Below the pieces are notes generated by a model. The model made no database searches and was not told where the DNA came from. It worked only from the letters and a program-made list of their open reading frames with translations. From Lasiosphaeria ovina (Eukaryota > Ascomycota > Sordariomycetes > Sordariales > Lasiosphaeriaceae): a stretch of DNA of 64,000 bases. Position 1 is the first letter of the stretch. Each line of letters opens with the position of its first letter. Of the stretch, positions 11,830 through 22,071 are shown one piece after another. The DNA is taken from assembly GCA_033439765.1 (NCBI GenBank), contig JAULSN010000009.1, forward strand, positions 2,108,001 through 2,172,000, written 5' to 3'. Position numbers and translations under genes: made by a program.

Positions 11830-13054
11830 CTTGTGTGCCATGTCTCGCTTTGCCTCGCTTCCTGTCTGTCCCATTTCACGAAGGTGGTACCTTACGTAGA
11901 AAGATATGTGCCCGAGCTGCGTAGGTAGGTACCTAAAGTAAACCCGGAATACCATCCGTGTCACGGCTTCAACAGATCGCCAATCAATGCCATGCATGTA
12001 CCCACCCGCTCTCTGCACACCTTGTACAGTACATACATACAGTACAATAAGCATAGCAGGGTTAGAGGTGAGTGAATGTGTCTGTAGATCCTTCCCTTTC
12101 AGAGCTACATCCCAGCTGCCCCACTTGCCGCCACCGGTTTGGATCTGGAGGCGTGAGGGGGGTTGGCCTTGGTGGTGCATGCGGGCTCGTCTAGGATTCC
12201 CCGGAATTTTAAATGTCCCTTCCTATTGTTGCCTTCCTTTTCCCAACGACGGAGACGTCGGAAAACGGTTCTTGCCAATGGAGACCTGCCCGACGGTGCT
12301 GGGCATGGGGGTTCATTCTCGATGCCTAATTCGGGTTTCTTTGGCATATTTACCAGACCGAGACGGTTAAACACGCGGACAATTGGAGCCAGGAATAGGA
12401 AACCCATAAATTAATTGGGGCACCGAGATTATGGCGTCGCGAGTAATCAACAAGACGATTCATAGGAAGGGGACACGACGTGGGCATTGGGAACGGGAAT
12501 GGGGCAAGGGCAAGGGCAAGGGCATGGGGGACTGACAGGACAAGACGAGACAACAAAAGATCCTGCCGACGACTTTCGGGTTGACAGAGCGGACAGCAAC
12601 TCATAACTCATACCCCGGGCTCCGTTTCGTCCCTAATGGCTCGCCGTGGGGGACGAGGGGCGGGGGGCAAGGGTAGATCCGAAAGACCCAGCCCTGCTAC
12701 GTATTGCCGCCTGTCTGTGTACATTGCCCCAGGAAAAATAGAGCAGCGGAGAGGAGTTGGTGATACCTCTCGGGTCTCCCTTGACTTCTTGCATCCATGC
12801 TGCATACACGGCATGCCTATCGGGCCTTAACTCTCTTGATAAATATCAGACTGTCGGTATCCTGCCGACACATCTCCCTTCTCCCCTCCCAACTCACCAC
12901 CCACATCCTCCGTGCCCTTACATGTTTACCTGACTTGGTGCTTCTTGACGCAAGAGCAGTCTCTTTTGTTGCTCTAGGTTGTGTCGTTACAGCCAGGCGT
13001 TCCCATCCTCAACACTCGGCTTAATTCATCACGTCTTGACGGCCAGACTGCGCA

Positions 13055-13711
13055 ATGTGGAGCCACTACGCCATATCCATACTTCCCGCGTCCTGGTTTG
13101 GATCAGGTTCCAGACCAGAAGACAAGGGAAAGGGAAAGGAAAAAAAAGAAGCACCGCCTGAGCCAAGGATCAAAACACAAGAGGAACTCGACGAGGAATA
13201 TGATTTGCAACTCCTCCTTGAGCTGCCGGAAGAGGACCTGCGTCTGCTGCTGGAGGGCTGCCTCTGTGCCAACTTTTATGTACGTCAGACCCCGATTCGG
13301 GGGGGAACATCTAACTCTCTTCCGCTTTGAGCTGACATGGCATGGCTCGCAGAGCTCCATTCAGTGTGATAGCCTAGTGATGGAATTCGGCGCGAGGTGT
13401 GCGGACTGTGTGGTAAGCCTTCTACTGTCTTTTCTTTTTGTCTGGGTGTGATGTTTGCGTTTGGAGCCCTTCCTGTTTGCTTTTCTGGTCAGCCAGAGAC
13501 TGAAACTAAACTACATGACATGGACTGATGCTTTCCTTTTTCTTCTACCATCCAGCTCACCCAAGAAGGTGCCTCAATGACCAGAGGCCTATTATGGAGC
13601 GACAAGACGCGGGAGATACCGCGGAGGCAGTACCACGACTATACATACGTCAGCAACATTGTCACTCGAGGGACAGTGACGCGCGCCAACAGCCTGGCGC
13701 AGCGGCGCTGA
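13055..13711 (+). CDS. Unrecognised small three-exon gene
   Basis: Exons 13055-13279, 13353-13412 and 13556-13711 join in phase 0 at both introns to give 146 aa. The introns have good fungal signals (GTACGT donor; GTAAGC donor with a GACTGATG branch-like element). The protein starts MWSHYAISILPASWFGSG, has a charged Lys/Glu linker (about 22-48), an acidic leucine-rich helix-forming segment (EEYDLQLLLELPEEDLRLLL, about 48-67), a short block with three cysteines, and a basic C-terminus rich in Thr/Arg ending QRR. No family is recognised. The acidic Leu-rich helix followed by a basic tail could be a protein-interaction module. The exon joins are well supported by frame; the start is the first ATG of the frame and less certain. 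Confidence 0.65.
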
Positions 13712-14160
13712 GTCGTGGCTCTCTGGGAGAATAGCAACAGCAACAGCAACAGCAAAACATTGTGATACAACGGAACTCACCATACACGCCGGGCCAAGGG
13801 AGCGTCGGGTGGGTAGGGGAGGGAACACGGTTTCGGGACTATAGAGTGGGGACTCACCTCTTACTAGAGAGAGGCATGCATGCATGTACGGCATAGAAGG
13901 AGCAGAGCACTTGTGTTTGGGAAACGGGAGCCACTGGCAGCTTGGATATGTACACGAGAGTTGGTCTTGTAACGGACCGGGATATTTGATCTTGGGGTAA
14001 TCAGAGTCGGAACATGTCGCAGGATACCTAAACCTGTGTGTGGATATATAGAGTGAGTTTTTGTCTTGATCTTGCACAGAATAGGCGGGCCGATAACCCA
14101 GTGTCAGGAACATACCTAATCATAGTAGAAGGAATACAAAAGACCTTCAGGCTTCGTCGC
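13712..14160. other. Short intergenic stretch before the RNA candidate
   Basis: Contains a (CAACAG) hexamer repeat at about 13734-13756 just after the stop codon of the preceding gene. No other feature is supported. It would hold the 3' UTR of that gene and any upstream promoter of the RNA candidate. Confidence 0.5.
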
Positions 14161-14164
14161 CAAT

Positions 14165-14443
14165 ATGTAAAGGAAGTCCAATCCCTTTCTGTTCATCCAC
14201 GTAAATAGTAAGCCTCACCGGCCCGAGTGCGCTGAAGCACGGCGAGACAGCTCCGTGGCCTGGTGACCACGGCGCTGCTAGACAAAAGCGAAGCAGCTGA
14301 TGACAGCCGAGCGAGAAGCATGCCGTGTGACCCGAAACCGGGGATTTGATTCCCTCTTCAGAGCTGCAAGGTTTCGCACTGCTGCGTACAGCGTACAGCA
14401 GGACATGCAACTTGCCGGTGTCCTTCCCACCGGGCTTTTTTTT
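14165..14443 (+). ncRNA. Candidate RNA polymerase III-transcribed structured RNA
   Basis: A compact run of perfect complementary arms ends in a terminator-like run of eight T (14436-14443). Arms seen directly: AAAGG/CCTTT (14169-14173/14184-14188); GTGC/GCAC (14227/14237); CCGTGG/CCACGG (14253/14267); GCTGCT/AGCAGC (14274/14292); CGAAACC/GGTTTCG (14333/14370) enclosing GGGGA/TCCCT (14340/14351); CTGCTG/CAGCAG (14379/14396); CCGGTG/CACCGG (14415/14428). The segment GCCGGTG at 14414 can instead pair with CACCGGC at 14216 and close the whole fold. TGGCCTGGTGA (14256) resembles a Pol III A box and GATTTGATTCC (14343) a B box, each with two mismatches to consensus. I could not match it to U1-U6, U3 or a tRNA. 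SRP RNA, RNase P/MRP RNA, or a new RNA remain possible. The exact 5' end is unknown. Confidence 0.5.
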
Positions 14444-14948
14444 GTCATGATGTTACGGTATACCCAAGTTGGGTAACCACTTCGACATATTCTCCGCTGT
14501 TGTCCACGAATACAGAATAAAGCAATACCTGCGATCTAGGTAGTCGGATACATTCCGTGTAATTAGCAAAAAATAACAATGCCTATATACAGACGCCATA
14601 CTAGTTAGTTGCATGGAGCTTCGTGATTTCATTACCATCCAACAACATCACGGTATCCAGAAGGTACATGATTTCCAAATGCGACGAGACAGACCCCCCA
14701 AAAGATCAAGAGTCTTTCTCCCTTTCTCATAATCGAGACAAAACGAGGACAAGAGCCCTTTCAGTCCCATTCCCAGTCCCAGTACCCAAAAGCCAACCTT
14801 AGTTACCATACCATGATAGTTAGTGCCTTTCCCCTTTTTTACCTGTTACAATTTGCAGTAATGTTCCGAAAAATCATACCAATACATATCAGAGATCCAA
14901 AAGAAAATATGACGGTGTACCCCCTTAAACCCGGTTTTCGGACACACA
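14444..14948. other. Intergenic region, no gene seen
   Basis: AT-richer sequence between the RNA candidate and the 3' end of the next minus-strand gene. It probably contains that gene's 3' UTR. No open frame or repeat worth noting. Confidence 0.5.
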
Positions 14949-15566
14949 CTAATACAGCCGCCGCTGGTAGTACCCGCGCTGGCTACCCTGCGACAGCTTC
15001 TGGATGTCGGCGCGGATGCGCCGCCGCCGCTCGGCCCGGCTGATGGGTTTCTGCGAGTCTTCGTCGTCCGCGTCCCTGTTTTCGTCGGCGGCGGCGGCTG
15101 CGTCTTTCTTCTGCTTGTACAGCCACCACCGGCTCCGTGCGGGCTTGGTCTTTTTCTTCTTCGTCTTCGTCTTCTGTGCGTGTGTATGTGCGTCGTGCTC
15201 CTCGGGCGCCGTCTTTGTCGGGAGTTTTTGCTGCGACGCGTCTGTTTCGCCCGTGTCTGTGTTTGCGTCTATTGGTCGCTGCCGCAGCTCAGGGGCGGCG
15301 CTGTCCGGCTGCTGTGGCGGCGTGGGCTTGACCTCTACCGCGGCGGCAGGTCGGGTGTTGTCGTACGGGTCGTCGACGGCGATCACGGTGCCGTCCTCGA
15401 GCTCCGTCGTGCTCTGCTTGAACCGGTCCGGCAGGAAGATCTTGGGCGACGGTCTTGGTGTCGGCCGGATTGCTGCCCGCAGGTCCCGGAGCGTGCGCTG
15501 CTGGATGACATATCCGCTCAGGAAGAGGGCGGCGGTGCATAGGACGACTAATGTGTTTGATTTCAC
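14949..15566 (-). CDS. Small membrane-anchored hypothetical protein
   Basis: A single-exon minus-strand gene of 205 aa. Residues about 5-22 (TLVVLCTAALFLSGYVIQ) form one hydrophobic segment near the N-terminus that can act as a signal anchor. A Pro/Thr/Asp-rich spacer follows, with PKIFLPDRF near 42 and a DGTVIAVDDPYD block near 58-69. The C-terminal third is strongly basic (KTKTKKKKTKPARSRWWLYK), then acidic, then Arg-rich (RAERRRRIRADIQKL), ending YYQRRLY. The family is not recognised. One membrane anchor with a basic tail would fit an endoplasmic reticulum or mitochondrial inner-membrane protein with a soluble domain. It is divergent from prp38 across about 615 bp. Confidence 0.65.
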   Translation of the reverse strand: MKSNTLVVLCTAALFLSGYVIQQRTLRDLRAAIRPTPRPSPKIFLPDRFKQSTTELEDGTVIAVDDPYDNTRPAAAVEVKPTPPQQPDSAAPELRQRPIDANTDTGETDASQQKLPTKTAPEEHDAHTHAQKTKTKKKKTKPARSRWWLYKQKKDAAAAADENRDADDEDSQKPISRAERRRRIRADIQKLSQGSQRGYYQRRLY

Positions 15567-16181
15567 GGTGTTATCAGATGCTATATTTTTGATCTTTTTT
15601 GTTTTTGGCTTTGGTATGCGGGAGTGTCTGGCTGGAATGGAATGCGACAGGGGGGTTACCTACTGACGCTGGTAGAGACGGCAAACGACACCTGCGCCGA
15701 CGTGAGCAACATGGTCTGGTCCCTCTTTCGGAACTGCAGAGGAGAGACAATATTGACGTAATTGATAATGCGTCTCGATAGCCGTAAAAACTCTGTATCT
15801 AGAATAACGTCGGATATGGGTGTTTGAGGTGGACGAGCGCACGGCGAACATGGTCCCTCCTTTCCTCGATGATGCAACGCAGCCCCAAACAAACCATGCG
15901 GCGTTGGGGAGGCAACCAGCCTTATCGGTTATCGGCAGGGCGCAACTGCCAAGACTGTGGGGAAAGCTTGGCTGCCACTGCTCCAAAAGAAAAAAGAAGA
16001 TTATTCCGTAGCGGGGAGCAGCCAGCCCACCTAAATTTATTTAGCGGGCTTTCCAGGTTACGTACAGGACATACGGAGCACTGCAACGAAACGAAACGCC
16101 TTCCAGTTCTTTTGACTCGCCCCAACGCAACTCGTCGCGCTGCCGCCAACACACACCCCCAGCAAATCGACACAGCCCACG
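15567..16181. promoter_or_regulatory. Divergent promoter between the 205-aa gene and prp38
   Basis: About 615 bp between two outward-facing starts. No coding region is supported, and the short open frames here lack protein-like composition. Individual factor sites could not be assigned. The CCACACACACCCCCAGC-type sequence near 16150 lies in the likely prp38 leader. Confidence 0.5.
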
Positions 16182-17168
16182 ATGAGCAAGTCAGAATTCC
16201 ACCGGGCCGATGAGAAGCGGTTCCTGGACGAGCGGGGCGGGTCGGGCCCGCTCGCTCCCAACGGGCTCAACCCGGCGACCATCATGGAGAAAGCAGTCCG
16301 CGAGCGCATCGTTGAGAGCTACTTCTACAAGGAGCAGTGCTACGGCGTCAACGAGGCCGACATCGTCGACCGCGTGGTCGAGCACGTCGACTTCATCGGC
16401 GGCACGTACGGCATATCCCAGAAGCCGTCGCCGTTCCTGTGCCTGGCCTTCAAGCTGCTCCAGCTCGCGCCCAACGACGCCGTCCTCGACGAGTACCTGC
16501 GCTTCGGCGGCGACAAGTTCAAGTACCTGCGCGCGCTGGCGGCCTTCTACATCCGGCTGACGCGCGCCGACAAGGATGTCTACACCACGCTCGAGCCGCT
16601 GCTCGAGGACCGCCGCAAGCTGCGCCGCAAGGGCCGCGCCGGCACCTCGCTGACTTTCGTCGACGAGTTCGTCGACGACCTGCTCACCAAAGACCGCGTG
16701 TGCGCCACCACCCTGTGGAAGATGCGCAAGCGCGACATCCTCGAGGACCTCGAGCTGCTCGAGCCCCGCGTCAGCCCGCTCGGCAACATCGAGGACCTGC
16801 TCGAGGAGGACGAGCAGCGGGAGAAGGACGAGGCCGAGCGCAAGGCCGCCGCCGAGAACGGCCACGATGATAGGGATAGCCGCGGGAGCAGTAGCGATGG
16901 CTCTGTGAGGTCGGCGTCGCAGTCAACACGGAGGACGAGGTCGAGGTCGGATTCACGGTCGAGATCGAGATCGAGATCTAGGCGCGGGACGAGGTCGCAG
17001 TCAGACTCGCGGTCAAGGTCGAGGCGGAGGTCGAGGTCAACTTCACAGTCCAGGCCACAGTCGAGGTCCAGGTCGAGGTCAAGGTCGGGGGAAGAGGGCG
17101 AGGTCTCAGATCACGACAGGATGGACGTCGACAGACCAGAGAGGCGGGGGCCAGGGAGAGCCAACTGA
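16182..17168 (+). CDS. prp38: Pre-mRNA-splicing factor 38 (Prp38) with RS-rich tail
   Basis: A component of the U4/U6.U5 tri-snRNP (spliceosomal B complex) needed for spliceosome activation in the nucleus. An intronless frame of 328 aa. The Prp38 domain covers about residues 20-205: NPATIMEKAVRERIVESYFYK, HVDFIGGTYG, SPFLCLAFKLLQL, KYLRALAAFYIRLT and the FVDEFVDDLL region. From about 235 the chain becomes an Arg/Ser-rich tail of many RS dipeptides, ending in an acidic patch and a basic end. Budding-yeast Prp38 is shorter and lacks this RS tail, whereas animal and filamentous-fungal forms carry one. The start codon follows a CCACG context and begins MSKSEFHRADEKRFLDERG. Convergent with gatA. 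Confidence 0.95.
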   Translation: MSKSEFHRADEKRFLDERGGSGPLAPNGLNPATIMEKAVRERIVESYFYKEQCYGVNEADIVDRVVEHVDFIGGTYGISQKPSPFLCLAFKLLQLAPNDAVLDEYLRFGGDKFKYLRALAAFYIRLTRADKDVYTTLEPLLEDRRKLRRKGRAGTSLTFVDEFVDDLLTKDRVCATTLWKMRKRDILEDLELLEPRVSPLGNIEDLLEEDEQREKDEAERKAAAENGHDDRDSRGSSSDGSVRSASQSTRRTRSRSDSRSRSRSRSRRGTRSQSDSRSRSRRRSRSTSQSRPQSRSRSRSRSGEEGEVSDHDRMDVDRPERRGPGRAN

Positions 17169-17557
17169 GAAGTAAGAAGAGGTGTCAAGTATAGTATTTA
17201 AATAACCCCCATGATGATAAATGTTGTACATCAAGTCCTTAAATGGCAGGGTTGTGCTGGAATAAAATTCACGCAAGCAGCGCCGACTACCACGACAAGG
17301 TTGCGAAGCATTGATATACAGCAAAGTGAAGCTGCCGTGCTACTTCTCTCCTATTATATACAAATCCAATGTTTTATACACGCCAGAACACCTGGCCAAG
17401 TGTTAAGATACGCTCATAGAGAACGTAAGCCATAGCAACATCGTGTCTGACCATGAACAGTGCATGCGGTATAATGCGATTCCTGTATCCTCACAGAGGT
17501 CTCAACGAACTGGAGGGCACTACTATTGTCTAGAAACTTCATTATGACAAGCAGCTT
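17169..17557. other. Convergent 3' intergenic region
   Basis: A 389-bp AT-rich spacer between the stop codons of prp38 and gatA. No gene seen; expected to hold both 3' UTRs. Confidence 0.6.
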
Positions 17558-19284
17558 TCATGTCGGCTCGGAAAGAGCCCTGGCCACTGCGCCCGCGACG
17601 GCGAGGAGCCGCGCATCGTCCCAGAACTGGCCGATCAGCTGCAGGCCGGCAGCGCCGGACCCTGTTTCTCGTCCGGGGCCCTCCGCCGCCTCCGGCGCGA
17701 CTTGCACCGGTATGCTGATGGCAGGGAGCCCGGCCAGGCTGGCGGGGACGGTGAACACGTCGTTCATGTACGAGTCGACGGGCGACTGCTGCTGCGCGGC
17801 GACGTCGGCCAGCCTTGGCGCCAGCGTCGGCGCCGTCGGGCACAGGAGGAAGTCGACCTCTGTCGGGCCGAACTTGTTCTCCATGGCGACCGAGTCCGGC
17901 AGGTCGCTGAGGTCGAAGGCCTCGGGCTCGTGCAGCGGGTTCGCCAGCGCGAAGACGCGGTCAAAGTCGCGCCGCACCAGCCGGCGTACCGCCTGCGCCT
18001 TGATGAAGTAGTTGTCCATGGCCTCGGAGCTCAGCGTGTACGATCCCAGCAGGATCCGCCGCTTGACTTCGTCGCCGAAGCCGCGGCCGCGGCTCGCCGC
18101 GTACAGCACGCCCCCGTCGGCCGCGTCGCTCTCGATCTCGGCCCCGGCACTACCGCCGTGGTCCTCCCGCGTGCCGTAGCGGATCCCGTCGTACTTGGCC
18201 AGGTTGGAGGACGCCTCTGCCGGCGCAATCACGTAGTAGGCCGCCAGCGCGTGCCGGGTGGAAGGCAGCGACACTGGAACGATACGTGCCCCTAGTTGCT
18301 GAAGCGCCTCGGCCGACGCAGACCACGCATCGCGGATGCGCGGGTCCAGCTCCTCGATGTTGCACTCGAGCGGGATGCCAAACCTGACGCCTTTTAGCAC
18401 AGCGGTCAGACTACTGCGGTAGCCCTCCCTCCCGCTGGCACACCTTGCCCTCGCCGCGGGCGACAGGCTCGTGGGGTCTTTCGGGTCGTGCTCGGCCCAC
18501 AAGCCACCGGCGCCCACCAGCAAGTCCGCGATGGTGCCGACGGAGCGCGCCAGCAAGCCCACCGTGTCCAGCGAGTTGGCGTACGGCACCACGCCGTGCC
18601 GCGACAGCATGCCGTACGACGGCTTGAAGCCCACGACGCCCGTGTAAGCGGCCGGCAGCCGCACCGAGCCGCCCGTGTCGGTGCCCAGCGCCATGTCCGC
18701 CTCGCCACACGCGACGGCCACGGCGCTGCCCCCCGAGCTGCCGCCCGCCGACCGCGCCTCGCCCTCATAGTCGCCGCTGGCGCATACCTGCTGCCCCTGC
18801 CCCTGGTCGTCATCGGGTCCCTGAGCCACGGGCCCAAAGGCCGAGTGCACCGAGTGGCTGCCCATGCCGAATTCGTCCAGGTTCGTCTTGCCGACCACCA
18901 CGGCGCCGCGGGCGCGCAGCTGCGTCACGATGGTCGCCTCGAAGGGGCTGCGGTAGCTGGTCAGGAACGGCGAGGCGCATGTTGTCGTCGACGACGCCGT
19001 CGCGCCTGTCGTTGCGATGTTGTCCTTGACGGCGAGCGTAAATTGCGGCGGCGAGGGAGCATCTTGCCCCTTGACGGCCGGCGTGGGATCTGCATGACTA
19101 ACATTTAGTATTAAAATTATTGTGCATGTTGCTTTCTCGCCTTGCCGGATGGAACTGACTGACCTCGGGAGATGAAGTGGTTCAGCAGCCGTCGCTGCTG
19201 CTGCTGCTGCTGCTGCAACTGCTTCGCGGAGCAGCTCACATGGTGCAGACACAGGCCCCGGAGAAGCCCGGTTCTGGCTGACAT
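17558..19284 (-). CDS. gatA: Mitochondrial glutamyl-tRNA(Gln) amidotransferase subunit A
   Basis: Glutaminase/amidase subunit of the GatFAB complex, which converts Glu-tRNA(Gln) to Gln-tRNA(Gln) in mitochondria (yeast HER2). Two exons, 19284-19164 and 19089-17558, join in phase 1 (GTCAGT donor; a perfect TACTAA branch about 12 nt before the acceptor) to give about 550 aa. Without this splice the frame would start with a poor Ala-rich stretch. The N-terminus MSARTGLLRGLCLHHVSC is Arg-rich and amphipathic, as expected for import, followed by a seven-Gln run. Amidase-signature features: the catalytic Lys in LAVKDNIATTG, the Gly/Ser-rich GGSSGGSAVAVACG, and TDTGGSVRLPAAY with the nucleophilic Ser. 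An in-frame ATG at 19317 would add 11 residues. The C-terminus IGQFWDDARLLAVAGAVARAL is typical of GatA. Confidence 0.93.
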
Positions 19285-19858
19285 GTAGCCTTTGTCACTG
19301 CAGCGTACGGAACACACTTCAGTTGGGTCGAGTTCGGTCTTGGACCACCATGTTGTTTGTCACGGAGAAAGTAAAGAGCTTCCAATCGTTAAAATGTTTC
19401 GGTGCTTGCAGCGAACGGCTTCAATTGCTGGTAAAGTGAGGGTTAGGGTTGTCTTCGGCCAACTCGTCTTACTTCATTCCTTCCAACAAGCTGTGACTGT
19501 CACTAGATCCCAGAGCGCCTTCCTTCGTTTCAAAGAATGGAACTTTTTAATGCGGAGGCCTTTCTAGATAAGACTGGGCAACCCTTTTCCTTCATCACAC
19601 ATCAGCTCCAAATTTTGCAATCTCAATGGTTTAAAAATGATTATTAATTTTGCAATTCGACAGTCTCAAGCAATCTATCAAAGCACAAAACGCCTCTATG
19701 TGGTATTGGTATCCAAAAGAATTCCTTGCTCTCCCCATTCCAATTTCGCGCACAGCTATCAGGCAGGCAGGTCCTCGACAAAAAACAGAAACAGCAAATG
19801 AACACGATGGAGACCACAACCTTTCCAGCTTCTCAGCTCAGCCCAGACAACTCTCCCT
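19285..19858. promoter_or_regulatory. gatA promoter region with telomere-like repeat
   Basis: About 570 bp between the gatA start and the stop of the next minus-strand gene. At 19438-19450 it contains GAGGGTTAGGGTT, about two units of the fungal telomere repeat, equivalent to a telobox on the minus strand and about 155 bp upstream of the gatA start. The rest is AT-rich and holds the 3' UTR of the neighbour. Confidence 0.5.
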
Positions 19859-21106
19859 TCACTTCTTTCCGTTGATGTGCCAGTCAAAGACCTTCTGAAA
19901 GACCTCCTTGCCGTTGCCCTTGATAGTCTCGCCGTGGCAGGGGACGATGGTGTCAAAGTCCCAAGCATTGATGCGGGCTATGCTCTCGTTGAAGCCGGTG
20001 CGGTTGCCACGGCTGATGGCGTGCCAGATCAGCCTCTTCATGCCCTTGGCCTCGCCCTCGGTGCTCTGGACCCTCATGAAGAAGCGAGCGAGGACGCCCG
20101 GCTTCGGCTTGTCGGCAGGGAGCACGTTCTCGTACTGCTCAATGGCCGGGAGGTTGAACATGAGGTCGGCCTCGATCAGCACCTTCTCGGGCTTGTAGAG
20201 GAAGGTAATCTCCTTGGCGGCGTGTGCGTCGACGAACTCGTATGAGAAGTCGCGGTCAAACTCCTCGCTGATGGTTGTCTCGGCCTTGGTGCTGGCCTTG
20301 AATACGACGCCGAATGGCTCATGGCCAATATAATCCTCGGTCATCTTCTCGCGCTTCTCCGGCAGTCCCTCGGGCCCGATCAGGATCGCCTGCGGGTACG
20401 CCTCCGCCCATTTGGACAGGAAGATGTGGTGTTCAATATCGGGCGCAATCAGATACTTGACGTTGTCGCCCATCTCGGCCAGCTTCGCCTCCACCTTGGG
20501 AGTCAGATCCACCGGCGAGAACACAGCCAGTGCACCGGATGTAAGTCGCACTGAAGAGAGAGATGTTAGCGACAGTCCAGCACTCTCAAGTCATGACTGG
20601 GTGACAGCGGCGTGCTTACCTATAGTTGCTCGGCCACCAATCGGGATGCTCCCGAACCGCAAGAACGGAACGGAAAGTGTTACGACATTGCCGCTCTCGG
20701 TCACGTTGCGGATCGAGATGACGTCGTCGGCGTTCTTGGGAATGAGCTTCTCGGCCATCTTGGTGTCTTGTGTATTGCCGACGAGTGTGGTCGTGGTTGA
20801 TGTACTACGAGTCAAAGTCGACTCGGTGTTTCTCAATTCAACGTTTCCCGACTTTTTTGTTGCCTTTACGATTGATACGCCAACAAGGATGATAGCTCCG
20901 ATGGCAAGAGCCGCCATGCCACTTGGGGCGGAAAGAGGGAGAAAAGATGCCGTGAGTGGTGGGGACCTGTGATGCGGCGGGTTGTGAGTGCGAGAGGTGA
21001 GTTTTAATGTCCGACTGTTGTGAAGAAATCTCTGAGGTGACTTGTTGCTATGAATCTTGATGTTGCTGAAAGCAGATGCTACTGGGAACTTGATGAGCCT
21101 GGCCAT
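19859..21106 (-). CDS. DUF4336-type protein with mitochondrial-like leader
   Basis: Two exons, 21106-20620 and 20550-19859, join in phase 1 (GTAAGC donor; CTAAC branch; CTTCAG acceptor) to give 392 aa. The N-terminal 45 residues (MARLIKFPVASAFSNIKIHS, then Lys/Arg/Ser-rich) resemble a mitochondrial presequence. A hydrophobic segment near 65-82 (AALAIGAIILVGVSIVK) could anchor the protein in a membrane. The soluble part has VVTLSVPFLRFGSIPIGGRATI, LAVFSPVDLTP, YLIAPDIEHHIFLSKW, PFGVVFKASTKAETTI, LIEADLMFNLPAIEQY and TIVPCHGETIKGNG. This is the pattern of the DUF4336/metallo-hydrolase-like family, which keeps part of the beta-lactamase-fold layout (HH and CHGE) without the full metal motif. The function is unknown. 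Translation could also start at the internal Met before AEKLIPKNADD (about 20759), giving a cytosolic form. Confidence 0.8.
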
Positions 21107-22071
21107 GATAACGACGGGACAGAGGGCGGTTTATATCGTTGTCGCGTTGACAAATATCTATGTTGAATCTGGGATCTTAGCCTCTCAAATCAATGACGAA
21201 CAAGAGACGGCTCAGTCATCTCAGGAGACTTACAGTGCCGGATTGGGACAAGCGGCTAGGGGATTTGAATTCTGGCAGCGGCCACATGGCGCACCACAGC
21301 GACCGACCGGATCTCCTCGGGGCGTCAAAGCTCCCCGTGGGCCGTGGCTGTGGCCTGCTCGTTCGCTCTCGGTCGCCCTCGGTCTCGCGCGGTTTCGGCG
21401 CATTCAGGGCGCAGCCTTCTGGAGTATTTGGCGCCAGAAATTTGAAATGTTCTCGTCCAATACCAAGTCAGCACCACCTCCGCCAACGACCGGATTCGGT
21501 GCCTCGAACCGAGGCAGGATGGCCTCATTCGCTTAAAGCCCCTCCGATACGCCGATTATTCATCATGGACTTTTCCCAGAGCCTGGGCGGAACCTGGGCA
21601 CCCACAAAGGAACCCAACCCATCGATTTTAGGTGCTGATGAGGCTTGACGAGACGGGGTCGGGCATCTCGCGTGCAGTCGGCAGGTGCCAAGAGACATGG
21701 GATTACTAAACGCCCTCTCCTCCGCTCTTCTGTACGAATGGGAATACGCCATGGAACGGTATACGCTGCTCTAAACGCGGAGGTTTATTCCAAATCGTCA
21801 CAAGGTTAGATAGCAAACTCACCAGCCAAGTTCGATAGTCGGTGCTGGTTATGACTAAAATCCCGAGAGTGCAACATGACGACGAAACCGGGCTCACCAG
21901 ACTGGAAATTACATACACGACAATACAAATCCGAGGCTAGTGTGGTTGCTTTGATTATCCCTTGACAATTGACATGCGAGGTACGTGTATACCACTGTAA
22001 TGAATGAGAGAGAGCCCCTTTCACCGCTGCCCAGCACCCAGCACCCAGCACCTGCATCTACTACGTAGGGC
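21107..22071. other. Intergenic region between two minus-strand genes
   Basis: About 965 bp holding the promoter of the DUF4336-type gene and the 3' region of the giant coiled-coil gene. A GC-rich block (21240-21540) contains an open plus-strand frame of 151 aa with no recognisable family and uneven composition, so I do not call it. A TTTGGCGCCA-like palindromic element lies near 21428. Confidence 0.45.

Larger units (their letters stand above)
9566..13054. other. Long gene-poor intergenic region rich in simple sequence
   Basis: About 3.5 kb without a supported gene. It contains a 24-T homopolymer, GT dinucleotide and T7C repeats, GGGAA-type purine runs near 10465-10495, (GGGCAA) repeats near 12500-12527, and several TACCTACCTTACC/TAGGTAGG motifs (about 10549-10566, 11098-11113, 11922-11935). 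This is most likely promoter and 5' leader sequence for the plus-strand gene starting at 13055. Open frames here overlap each other on both strands and consist of low-complexity residues. Confidence 0.55.

Noticed and set aside
14147..14410. Minus-strand 87-aa frame over the RNA candidate
   Set aside because: No family or splice partners; the dense complementary arms and the T run explain the DNA better.
16191..16865. Minus-strand 224-aa frame over prp38
   Set aside because: Antisense to the conserved Prp38 domain in very GC-rich DNA; no family features.
19430..19460. Telomerase RNA template on the minus strand
   Set aside because: The C-rich repeat has template-like length, but a fungal telomerase RNA of about 1-2 kb would have to overlap the gatA coding region.
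21193..21648. Plus-strand 151-aa frame in the intergenic GC-rich block
   Set aside because: Competing frames on both strands and no family resemblance; likely chance openness in GC-rich DNA.
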